Shown here: one piece after another, positions 54,297 through 63,144 of the stretch
How the letters are laid out: each line of letters opens with the position of its first letter
Position numbering within the stretch: position 1 is the first letter of the stretch
DNA from: Clitoria ternatea
Lineage: Eukaryota > Streptophyta > Magnoliopsida > Fabales > Fabaceae
Assembly: GCA_037962975.1 (NCBI GenBank)
Contig: CM075669.1
Coordinates: forward strand, 106,780,501-106,844,500
Reading direction: 5' to 3'
DNA length: 64,000 nucleotides
Notes under the pieces: generated by a model
What the model was told of the DNA's origin: nothing
What the model saw: the letters and a program-made list of their open reading frames with translations, nothing else
The model's database searches: none
Program-made: the position numbers and the translations under genes

Positions 54297-56796
54297 AGAC
54301 TTACGCCTCATTTTTCAACGCCTGCGACAATACAACATGAGACTCAACCCACTAAAATGTACATTTGCTGTGCCTGGGGGGAGATTTTTAGGTTTCATGT
54401 TAACACAAAGAGGCATAGAAGCTAATCCTGACAAGTGTCGTGTGATACAAGAGTTGCAGAGCCCCAAAACACTGAAAGAGGTACAATCCCTCAATGACAA
54501 AATCGCTGTTCTAGCACGATTCATGCCAAAAATGGCTCATCGCTCTCTCCCATTATACAAGATGCTGAAGAAGGATAAGAAATTCAATTGGGGCCCAGAG
54601 CAAGAGGCGGCCTTCCAGAGCTTGAAAAATGTCTTAGCCAGCCCTCCAATCCTGGTAAAACCAAGCCCAGGTGAGCAGCTCATCGTTTATTTGTCTGTTT
54701 CAGATAAAGCGCTGACAGTGGCCCTGGTCAAAGAAACAGTTGAAGGCCAACGACCGGTGTACTTCACTGGTAAAACATTGCATGGTGCGGAGTGCCGTTA
54801 TCAGAAGATTGAAAAGGCAGCACTTGCAGTTGTTTGGGCTTCACGACGCCTAAGACCATATTTCCATGCACATCCCATCCTGATTCGCATAGACTTGCCA
54901 CTCCGTACTATATTGTTCAAACCAGATTTGGCAGGAAGGATGATCAAATGGGCCATAGAACTCTCTGAATTCGACATATCCTACGAACCAAGAACTGCTA
55001 TCAAGGCGCAAGTCCTAGCAGATTTTGTAGTTGAGTTAACAGGCTCTAGCCCAGACACAGATCATTCACACTGGACAATATATGTCGATGGGTCTTCAAA
55101 CAGCAAAGGATGCGAAGCAGGAATCGTTATAGAAAGTGATGATGGGGTACATCTTGAAATTTCATTACACTTTACCTTCACTACGTCTAACAATCAGGCG
55201 GAGTATGAAGCCTGCTTAGCCGGACTCAGAGCAGCACAAGATATTGGGGCCAAAACTGTTACTCTATGCAGTGATTCTCAACTAGTCATCTCACAAATTC
55301 TTGGTGAGTATCAGGCTAAAGAACCTCTACTGCAACAATATCTGGACTGTGTCAATGAGTTTAAACAGCGCTTCGATAAAGTAACTTTCAAGCATGTACC
55401 TCGCGAAGAAAATACACGTGCTGATATCCTGTCCAGGTTAGCCAGCACAAAGAAGGCGGGATGCACAACCACGGTTGTACAGAGTACTCTGGCGGAGCCA
55501 AGTATATCCCTTCCCTCTTCAATTCATATGATTAAAAGCCGCCCCGTTGATGACAACTCCTGGGTAACGCCAATAGTTCATTATCTTGTTAATGGACAAT
55601 TACCCACGGATGATCTTGAGCGAAAGAAGCTAAGGAAGGAGGCACCCTATTATACACTCCTGGATGGGCAGCTATACCGCCGAGGAATTTCTGTCCCGTA
55701 CTTAATTTGCATAAATAAAAATGAGGTGCCAGCTGTTTTGGAAGAAGTCCATGAAGGACAGTGTGGGCATCATCCAGGGGCACGGAGTCTAGTGAGAAAA
55801 ATCCTTAGGGCGGGGTATTGGTGGCCCACTATGAAGCAAGACGCTGCCTCATATGTTCAAAAATGCGATCAATGTCAACGATTCGCAAATTTTCACCATA
55901 CTCCAGCCGAGGAAATGTCATCATCAATAACGCCCTGGCCTTTCTATCAATGGGGCATGGATATTCTAGGTCCATTCCCAACCGCGCCCGGCGGTATCAA
56001 ATACTTGATAGTTGGTGTTGATTATTTCACCAAATGGATTGAGGCAGAGGCAGTGGTGCACATAACGTCAGCCAGGACTCAAAGATTCGTTTATGAGAAT
56101 ATCATTGCACGTTTCGGAGTCCCTGAACGCATAGTCACTGATAATGGCACCCAGTTCACAGATCGCAAGTTCACTGAACTCTTAGAAAATCTCAGCATCA
56201 CGCAGATTTTCTCTTCTGTGGAACACCCTCAAACCAATGGACAAGCAGAGGTCGCCAACAGAGAAATTTTGAAGGGCCTCAAGAAACGCCTTGGTGAGGC
56301 AAAGGGAGATTGGGCAAATCAGTTATGCCATGTTTTATGGGCATATAGAACTACCCCACACTCCACCACGAATGAATCTCCGTATCGGCTGACATATGGA
56401 GTCGAGGCTGTCATTCCCATTGAATTAACAGCCCCTTCAGCTCGAGTCCTCCATTTCAATGAGGAAGCCAATCAACAGAACCTCGCACACGAATTGGAGG
56501 TTTTGGCAGAGTTGAGAGAGGAAGCCTTTGTGAGAGATCAAGCTGTCAAAGCAAAGGCCGCCAAACGGTATAATGCACGCATGTGGGAACGCCGTTTCAA
56601 AGAGGGAGATTTGGTCTTGAGAAGGGCCAACATTGGCAACAAATTTGCGCACCAAGGCAAATTGGCACCAAATTGGGAAGGTCCATACCGAGTCATCGAG
56701 GTTTTGGGCAAGGGTACATACCGCCTAGAAAACTTGGATGGCACTCCGGTCAGAAATAAATGGAACATTTTAAATTTACGCATATATTACAGTTAG
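54268..56796 (+). CDS. element D RT connection, dual RNase H and integrase
   Basis: A long open frame (usable ATG at 54226 is probably incidental). The first RNase H region runs from about 54600 (VYLSVSDKALTVALV). A second RNase H (TIYVDGSSNSKGCEAGIV, SNNQAEYEACLAGL, LCSDSQLVISQI, REENTRADILSRLA) spans about 55072-55445, with D, E, D, D candidates. The integrase has GHHPGARSL ... CDQCQRF zinc ligands, a DDE core (GMDILGPFP, VTDNGTQFT, NGQAEVANRE), and a KLAPNWEGPYRVIEV tail. Fully open for 2.5 kb, unlike the upstream part. It lacks a chromodomain, as expected for Tat. Confidence 0.88.
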   Translation, partial: KTPEGGDHVEDLRLIFQRLRQYNMRLNPLKCTFAVPGGRFLGFMLTQRGIEANPDKCRVIQELQSPKTLKEVQSLNDKIAVLARFMPKMAHRSLPLYKMLKKDKKFNWGPEQEAAFQSLKNVLASPPILVKPSPGEQLIVYLSVSDKALTVALVKETVEGQRPVYFTGKTLHGAECRYQKIEKAALAVVWASRRLRPYFHAHPILIRIDLPLRTILFKPDLAGRMIKWAIELSEFDISYEPRTAIKAQVLADFVVELTGSSPDTDHSHWTIYVDGSSNSKGCEAGIVIESDDGVHLEISLHFTFTTSNNQAEYEACLAGLRAAQDIGAKTVTLCSDSQLVISQILGEYQAKEPLLQQYLDCVNEFKQRFDKVTFKHVPREENTRADILSRLASTKKAGCTTTVVQSTLAEPSISLPSSIHMIKSRPVDDNSWVTPIVHYLVNGQLPTDDLERKKLRKEAPYYTLLDGQLYRRGISVPYLICINKNEVPAVLEEVHEGQCGHHPGARSLVRKILRAGYWWPTMKQDAASYVQKCDQCQRFANFHHTPAEEMSSSITPWPFYQWGMDILGPFPTAPGGIKYLIVGVDYFTKWIEAEAVVHITSARTQRFVYENIIARFGVPERIVTDNGTQFTDRKFTELLENLSITQIFSSVEHPQTNGQAEVANREILKGLKKRLGEAKGDWANQLCHVLWAYRTTPHSTTNESPYRLTYGVEAVIPIELTAPSARVLHFNEEANQQNLAHELEVLAELREEAFVRDQAVKAKAAKRYNARMWERRFKEGDLVLRRANIGNKFAHQGKLAPNWEGPYRVIEVLGKGTYRLENLDGTPVRNKWNILNLRIYYS

Positions 56797-57097
56797 TTGG
56801 GTAATACGGTATGATCTTTTCTTCCTAACTCAAGGATCTTCCTCTGTATGCTTTCCTTGAAAAGGTTTCGAAAAGATATATCCCAACTCAATCCTTTATG
56901 TAGTTCCATTCTCAATGAAATGCCTTCCTGCATTTAATCTTCACTCTAACTTTGAATTGATTATCCATGGCAGAATTTGTTCCCATGCAGATAAAACAAC
57001 GACTCTAAAACTGAAGCACAAACACATAACTCTTTATTCCATGAAGATCAACCAACATGCAACGCCGCTTCACAAACGGAGTCAACAAAAACTCCTT
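56797..57097. other. spacer after element D integrase
   Basis: Non-coding; leads into the 68-bp array. Nothing recognised. Confidence 0.4.
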
Positions 57098-57600
57098 GGG
57101 GAATTGGTGTCTCAGCTATATGCTGCACCATACCGACCCTAAGGTACAGAAAACTCCTTGGGGGGAAAGGATTGGTGTCTCAGCTATATGCTGCACCATA
57201 CCGACCCTAAGGTACAGAAAACTCCTTGGGGGGAAAGGATTGGTGTCTCAGCTATATGCTGCACCATACCGACCCTAAGGTATAGAAAACTCCTTGGGGG
57301 GAAAGGATTGGTGTCTCAGCTATATGCTGCACCATACCGACCCTAAGGTCCTACAGGCCGCCTATGGAAAGAACTAGTGTCACAGCTATATGCTGCACTA
57401 ATTCGCCCCCAAGGTCCTGCAGGCTTCTTGTGGGAAGAGCTGGTGTCACAGCTATATGCTGCACCACGCTAACCCCAAAATCCAACCAAATTCTTGCAGG
57501 ATGAATTGGTGTCACACCTATATGCTTTACCATACCGCCTCGAAGGTTTAACCAATTTCTTGCAGGATAAATTGGTGTCACAGCTATATGCTGCACCATA
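57098..57600. repeat. 68-bp tandem array in element D
   Basis: Units start GGTGTCTCAGCTATATGCTG at 57106, 57174, 57242 and 57310, nearly identical. Four or so degenerate copies (GGTGTCACAGCTATATGC) follow to 57600 with shifted spacing. Contains CACCATACCGACCCTAAGG. Confidence 0.92.
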
Positions 57601-57793
57601 GCAATCCTGACTTGATAATTTTTATTCGATCAGGAGTCGCACTCCAATCAAAATGCAAAAGGATGAACATTCCATCCAAAACTTGACTCTGCCTAACTCC
57701 CAATGTTTTACAAAGTACATAATCAACAAACTCAGGCACTGTCAACAAGTTCAAGTAAGTTCAACACTTGTAAAACTGTGCTTCATTAAAATT

Positions 57794-58370
57794 CCTAAGA
57801 GGCTACTCCGCCTCCTTATGGAATCCAACTTCTTTGAAATTCCTAAGAGGCTACTCCGCCTTCTTACGGAATCCAACTTCTTTGAAATTCCTAAGAGGCT
57901 ACTTCGCCTCCTTACGGAATCCAACTTCTTTGAAATTCCTAAGAGGCTACTCCGCCTCCTTACGGAATCCAACTTCTATGAAATTCCTAAGAGGCTACTC
58001 CGCCTCCTTACGGAATCCAACTTCTTTTAAATTCCTAAGAGGCTACTCCGCCTTCTTACGGAATCCAACTCCTTTTAAATTCCTAAGAGGCTACTCCGCC
58101 TCCTTACGGAATCCAACTTCTATGAAATTCCTAAGAGGCTACTCCGCCTCCTTACGGAATCCAACTTCTATGAAATTCCTAAGAGGCTACTCCGCCTCCT
58201 TACGGAATCCAACTTCTTTTAAATTCCTAAGAGGCTACTCCGCCTTCTTACGGAATCCAACTTCTTTTAAATTCCTAAGAGGCTACTCCGCCTTCATACG
58301 GAATCCAACTTCTTTGAAATTCCTAAGAGGCTACTACGCCTCACTATTAAAATCATTTCAATGAAATTCT
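57794..58370. repeat. 48-bp tandem array in element D
   Basis: About twelve units at exact 48-bp steps (57794, 57842, 57890, 57938, 57986, 58034 and on) of CCTAAGAGGCTACTCCGCCT, then CCTTACGGAATCCAACTTC. Decayed copies continue to about 58510. As 48 is a multiple of three, frames on both strands stay open as 16-residue repeats; I do not call them genes. Confidence 0.93.
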
Positions 58371-58730
58371 CAAGAGGTTACTACGCCTCATTATTGAAAT
58401 TACTTCAGTTAAATTCCCAAAGAGGCTATTTCGCCTCCTTACTGAATTTTACTTCACCAAAATTGCAAAAAGGCTATCCCGCCTCGTTATACTTAGTCAT
58501 ATTTCATTAAGTCCTCAGAAGAATATTCTGCCTTCTCGATATCATTTTACAAGGCATAAATACGACGGACTCAAACACTGCTTATATGAACAAGTATACA
58601 TTTGCAGAAAATATGCTTTATTCAATATTGCCAAATTGGTAAAATCCAGAGCCTATCCTGGAACAAGGCGACGTTATAAATAAAAACAAGACTTGCAAAG
58701 AGACTGAGGAGGAGAATGAGAAGCTGATCT

Positions 58731-59390
58731 TTAAGGGTCAGACGGCTTCCCCTCTTGCTGAGTGGAGGTGAGCTGACCTTCTCCTGACCTGGTCAAACTT
58801 TGGGAAGGAGGCAAGTCCGTCAGAACATATTCATCATTGGGTGCAGGCACATGACCTCCTTGCACAGGCACCATCAATTCTCCATTGATAAATTCGTAAT
58901 AGGGATGAATGCCTGTGGTGGAGAGAGTAACACCTGGGTTGCGATAGCAGAGTTGGCGAACAGCCATGCTGAAAGCATCATCAATCGCTGCCTCAGCTGC
59001 ATCCAAGGCAGATTGTAATTCCTTATCGAGCCTCTCACTGGTAGCATCTGAGGCAATCTTCTCAGCTTGCAACTCTTGAACCTGCACTTTAAGATTTCCA
59101 TATGCGGTTGTTGCTTCGCCCAACTCCGCCGCCCAGGCGTCTTCAGCTATGGCTTTATTTATTTCTATGGAGACCAGCCTCTGCTGAAGAATGCTCACGT
59201 CTCCGCCCAAAATTTGGTTCCGCTGATTTAAATTTGAAACTTGTTGCTTCAGCAGAACATTATCAGCCTTGACCTGGGAAAGTCCACTCACCTCCTCGCC
59301 CAGCTTTTTATTTTGTTGTTCTAGTAGGACCTTCTCAGCCTTCACCTTAGCCAACTCCTCCGTCAATTTCTTGATGTCCTCAATACTCAA
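58731..59390 (-). CDS. antisense ORF of element D, coiled-coil protein, 5'-truncated
   Basis: A 219-residue open frame on the strand opposite gag-pol. The first 130 residues are heptad-rich (LTEELAKVKAEKVLLEQQ, QVKADNVLLKQQ, QVQELQAEKIASD), predicting a long coiled coil. The C-terminal part (AIDDAFSMAVRQLCYRNPG, YYEFINGELMVPV) is globular-looking. No ATG at the left end: in-frame TGA lies just beyond, in the inserted copia LTR, so the N-terminus was cut off. Similar antisense ORFs occur in Tat relatives such as Grande; I do not know this family's function. Open frame over 660 bp, despite decay nearby, suggests recent constraint or youth. Confidence 0.68.
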   Translation of the reverse strand: MSIEDIKKLTEELAKVKAEKVLLEQQNKKLGEEVSGLSQVKADNVLLKQQVSNLNQRNQILGGDVSILQQRLVSIEINKAIAEDAWAAELGEATTAYGNLKVQVQELQAEKIASDATSERLDKELQSALDAAEAAIDDAFSMAVRQLCYRNPGVTLSTTGIHPYYEFINGELMVPVQGGHVPAPNDEYVLTDLPPSQSLTRSGEGQLTSTQQEGKPSDP

Positions 59391-59391
59391 G

Positions 59392-60805
59392 TGGCCTCAA
59401 TACTCAAGAGGGGGGTGAATTAAGTTTTAAAACTTTTGATTGGAATACCTTTGAAATTGATTTTTATAACCAAGTTTGTGAGGTTATGCAAGTGAAATAG
59501 AATGGAGGATAACCAGCAATGCACTATAATGAGAAATGTTGCTGAAGCAATTTACCAAACACTTGGTGTGCAATATTGGAGATATAACAAATTAAGCAAG
59601 TTCAAGTATTCTCTTCTCAACCAATCAATACCAATCAACAAATATGCAGTAAATGAAAGTAAAAGAGTAAGGAAGAGAAGCTTGCAAACCGATATAACGA
59701 GTTCCACCCAATCCGGTGTACGTCTCGCCTCTAAGCAACCCACTTAGAGGATTTTCCACTATTGTAGACTAGAGATACAACTTTGAGCAATTGCGGCTTC
59801 TTAGTGTCCCACACTCAAGAACCCAATCCTCACAAGTATAAGGGCAACCCACCCAATCTCTCAGTCTCACAGTATCCCAAAGGTTGAATCCTCAACATTT
59901 GTAACCACTCAACCTATAGTGAACAACCACTCAACCTAGAGTGAACAACTTGTGTGTTTGGTGTTTGTTTACAATTGATACACTCTCTCAATAGAGCAGA
60001 TATACAAATGAAAAGCTCTCCCAAATTCTAATCTCTCAAGGTGAGATGATATACAAGTGAAAGTACAATATGCAAGAAAAAGGCTTACAAAGCACAAAAT
60101 AGAGCTATCAATTGTTGCTTCTTGGTTGTTGTGTTTGTGCTTGTCTTCCTCTTCAATTTATAGAGCCAAGATAGCAGTTGAGGTGTGCCCTAGTTCATCA
60201 TAGCCGTTGCACTTAGTGGAAATTTGAAGGATGGTGGAGACATGACCTGGTTTCCCACTTAAATCTATTTTTCCACTAGCGTAATCGATTACACCCTCGT
60301 GTTGTAATCGATTAGCTTCAAGTCAGAGAGTCACTAATCGATTATTTCACTTCCTCTAATCGATTAGCATCTTGTACCTGATGCATTTAATTTGTTTTCG
60401 CAGCATCCTAATCGATTAGCATGTCTTGCAATCGATTACCTTAAATCCAGTGACTCACTAATCGATTATATGGTTCCCTTAATCGATTAGCTTTCATACC
60501 TGATGCATTTTGTCCCATTTCTGATTGTTGTAATCGATTAGTCTCTGGTGTATAATCGATTACCTTAATTCCAGTGAGTACCTAATCGATTGTTCAGCTC
60601 CCTAATCGATTAGCTTTCATACCTGATGCAATTTCTTCCAAAACATAAAGCTCCTAATCGATTAGCATCTATGGCCTAATCGATTAGCTTAGCTGTTACT
60701 TCAATTCTGATTTCATGTCTTTGTTTTTGCATCGGTTTCTTCAAGAGTGCTTGTCATTATCAAAATCTTTGCACATCTTTTGACCTGTTAACATATTCAA
60801 ACACA
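59392..60805 (-). repeat. 3' LTR of the copia element (borders inferred)
   Basis: Plus-strand start TGGCCTCAATACTCAAGAGG at the break in D's antisense ORF; plus-strand end CAAACACA just before TTCTCCCCC (complement of the polypurine tract). Only TG...CA is shared as terminal inverted repeat. Carries fourteen AATCGATT palindromes at 60280-60690. Confidence 0.6.
60283..60690. repeat. AATCGATT palindrome cluster in the copia LTR
   Basis: Fourteen copies of AATCGATT, mostly TAATCGATTA, spaced 15-50 bp, often followed by GC or preceded by C. Also a longer repeat ATACCTGATGCA-ATTT between them. Confidence 0.88.
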
Positions 60806-60806
60806 T

Positions 60807-60819
60807 TCTCCCCCTTTTT
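60807..60819 (-). promoter_or_regulatory. polypurine tract of the copia element
   Basis: On the minus strand AAAAAGGGGGAGAA directly before the LTR start TGTGTTTG. Two similar GGGGGAGA tracts lie at about 61018 and 61192, so the LTR border is not certain. Confidence 0.55.
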
Positions 60820-61356
60820 GATGATGACAACTATGTTCATCTCTTGAGGGTTGTTAGTTTAAATAATATAGACTTATCTTTTATTTGCAAAAACAACTCT
60901 GCTACATTATCTCTTTTTCAAATAGCAGATGACCAATTTCAAAAAACAGAGTAATCACATTCAGCAGCCAATGTCTTATCTCATTTTATCTATTGTCTAT
61001 TATCTCTTATCTATAACTCTCCCCCTATCAAAAGGAATTTAACAAACAGATAATATTTTTCAAATTTTGTTAACAGAGCATCTATTATCCATATTCTTAG
61101 TATCAGAGCATATTCAAAATTGTAGTCAGAGCATCTATCAATATTATCTATCTTTGTATCAGAGCATTATCCAACATATGAACATATATTCTTCTCCCCC
61201 TTTGTAATCATCAAAAAATAATTAGAGCAGTGAAGAGAAATAATATAAACTGAAATAAGATACTTTTATTGAATTGAAAAAAATGGGAAGTACAAGAAGT
61301 AAAATTATTCAAAATTCAGAAAACAACCAACAGCTAAACAAAACATAACTAAAAAT
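60820..61356. other. non-coding region between copia extra ORF and polypurine tract
   Basis: AT-rich, with repeated CAGAGCATCTATTATC or CAGAGCATATT variants. No ORF recognised. Confidence 0.5.
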
Positions 61357-62487
61357 CTAATTATCCGGGTTGAAGAAGCAGATTTCTGCAATTTGGTGAG
61401 CTAGCTCTTCATAACGCTGCTGCATCATCTCAAAATGTTGCTGCTCGGTCATTGAAAACTCTTGGAGGGAGTTTTCAAGTCGATCGAAGCGGCGATCAAG
61501 ATGGGAGTAGAGAGATGCAAATGGGTCTGCTTGGGGTGCAGATGAAGAGGCTGATGGTGCAGCTTGTGGTTGAGGTGGAGGAGGAGGAGGAGCAGCAGGT
61601 TCAGCAAAGGGGTTGGCACCATGTTCCCGGTCACTCCTTAGAATCCACATTCCAGCAATGTTGACCATGCCCATTTTATTTAGGTGGGAAGTGCCAATGC
61701 AAGCTCTTGGGGGCACTTTTTCAGAGAGTTCCCCTGCCAAATCAACACCACAGAATTTAAAAATTTTGGTGAGGAGGATACCATAAGGGAGCTTTTGCTG
61801 GTCCTTGGTATGGCGCATGTGGAATTTGATCAACTGAACCCAGTTGATCTCTTTGTGGTTCAGCATGGCCCACATTAAGAGGACATCATCCTCTTCAACC
61901 AGAGCATAGTTCCCACCACGGGGAACAATCATCATGACCAAGAAGAAGTGGAGCAGGCGGTTGTTCATGGTCAAGTGGCCAACTAGTTTGTGGTTGCTCA
62001 TGGGAGGAGCCGGCTTCCACAAAGAACGGCGGGCAGTGATGGGATTAAAACCCCATTCATCCTCGGGTTCGCCTCCATCAAAGTCAGCATTGTTGAGGGG
62101 CAGTTTGGAAATTTCTGCAAATTGGGCATTTGAGAGTTTGATGGTGGTGTTTTTCACCTTGGATTCAACCATCCCATTGATAAGGCGGAGGTTGCAGTAG
62201 AATACTCTCATAAGCTCAGGATAGTATTCTTCTTCTTTGAGGGATAAGAAGGGGAAGAGGTTGTAGTGGTTGAGGCTTTGGGTGAAGGTAAGGCTTGGGT
62301 TGTCAAAGGTGTCGGCAATGGTGTAGTGAGGGGTCATAATCTCCCTTTCAGAAAAGTTCTTCATGAAGTTTTGAAGTTCTCTAGGAGAAGAGAAGAACCT
62401 TGAGAAGTCAAGGGGGTTATGAGCTTGAGCAGTAGAGGACCTAGCTCTCTTGACATTTCTAGAGGTAGACATGGTTGGAAAAGGCAA
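61357..62487 (-). CDS. copia extra ORF in env-like position (putative plant transposon protein)
   Basis: 376 residues from ATG at 62487 (an in-frame second Met follows soon after, MSTSRNVKRARS). A central region (RVFYCNLRLINGMVESKV; HFFLVMMIVPRGGNYALVEEDDVLLMWAMLNHKEINW) resembles a plant transposon protein domain seen in SIRE-like and related legume elements. A Pro/Ala-rich linker and a C-terminal coiled coil (LDRRFDRLENSLQEF) follow. There is no signal peptide and only one hydrophobic stretch (HFFLVMMIV), so it does not look like a classical envelope protein. The frame is open throughout. Function unknown. Confidence 0.72.
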   Translation of the reverse strand: MPFPTMSTSRNVKRARSSTAQAHNPLDFSRFFSSPRELQNFMKNFSEREIMTPHYTIADTFDNPSLTFTQSLNHYNLFPFLSLKEEEYYPELMRVFYCNLRLINGMVESKVKNTTIKLSNAQFAEISKLPLNNADFDGGEPEDEWGFNPITARRSLWKPAPPMSNHKLVGHLTMNNRLLHFFLVMMIVPRGGNYALVEEDDVLLMWAMLNHKEINWVQLIKFHMRHTKDQQKLPYGILLTKIFKFCGVDLAGELSEKVPPRACIGTSHLNKMGMVNIAGMWILRSDREHGANPFAEPAAPPPPPPQPQAAPSASSSAPQADPFASLYSHLDRRFDRLENSLQEFSMTEQQHFEMMQQRYEELAHQIAEICFFNPDN

Positions 62488-62699
62488 AGAGGAAGATGAA
62501 GAGAGATGAGTGGTAGAGAGTTTTTGAGAGGTTTGAGAGGAAGGAGGTAGTGTGAGATGAGAAGGTGAATGAAGGGATATTTATAGTTGAAAATTAGGTT
62601 TAGGAAGGAGGAAAGAGAGTTTAGAAAGGAGTGAAGTGAGTTAAGAGAGGGAATGGTTCGAGTGTGCCTAGGAAATTGCAGTTTTGACTCTTCAGAACT

Positions 62700-63045
62700 C
62701 GTGCTAATCGATTACGAGACAGGTGGTAATCGATTAGGTCATTGTTTCTGGGGAATTTCAAACGTTTCATACAGAGGGTAATCGATTAGAGGATTAGGGT
62801 AATCGATTAGTTTAGAAACAGAATCGTCCTAATCGATTGGAGCAATGTGGTAATCGATTATGAAGAAGACAAAACGTTTTGAACCTGAAACAGAAGCTTT
62901 GTAATCGATTATGGATCATGGATAATCGATTATCTTAAAAACAGAATGATTGTAATCGATTATGGGTGAGGTCTAATCGATTATCTTAGAAACAGAAGCT
63001 TAGTAATCGATTGGGATTAACAATATAATCGATTATGGAGTCAAA
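62700..63045. repeat. second AATCGATT palindrome cluster, between copia pol and extra ORF
   Basis: Twelve copies of AATCGATT, mostly TAATCGATTA, spaced about 20-40 bp, outside the LTR. The intervening sequence (AAACAGAATG, AAACAGAAGC) differs from the LTR cluster. Confidence 0.87.
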
Positions 63046-63144
63046 AACTTTAAATTTTACATACAGCAAAGTTCCAATCATGAAATGTGATATATACCAT
63101 GCATCATGCCATTCAACATAGTTCTTATCAAGATATCCTATCAT

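Larger units (their letters stand above)
50377..59391 (+). mobile_element. Ty3/gypsy element D, Tat lineage, 3' end disrupted
   Basis: 5' LTR 50377-51294, primer site 51296, gag 51360, protease, RT with two RNase H domains, integrase ending 56796, then 2.6 kb with tandem arrays and an antisense ORF. A second, viral-type-independent RNase H after the first is diagnostic of the Tat lineage, and antisense 3' ORFs are known there (as in Grande). The element breaks at 59391 where the copia LTR begins. It lies inside the integrase of element C. Confidence 0.85.

Noticed and set aside
57834..58364. 176-residue repeat ORF (and partners on both strands)
   Set aside because: Produced by the exact 48-bp period of a tandem array; no domain and open on both strands.
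61452..61664. plus-strand Glu/Val-rich ORF
   Set aside because: Antisense of the proline-rich linker of the copia extra ORF.
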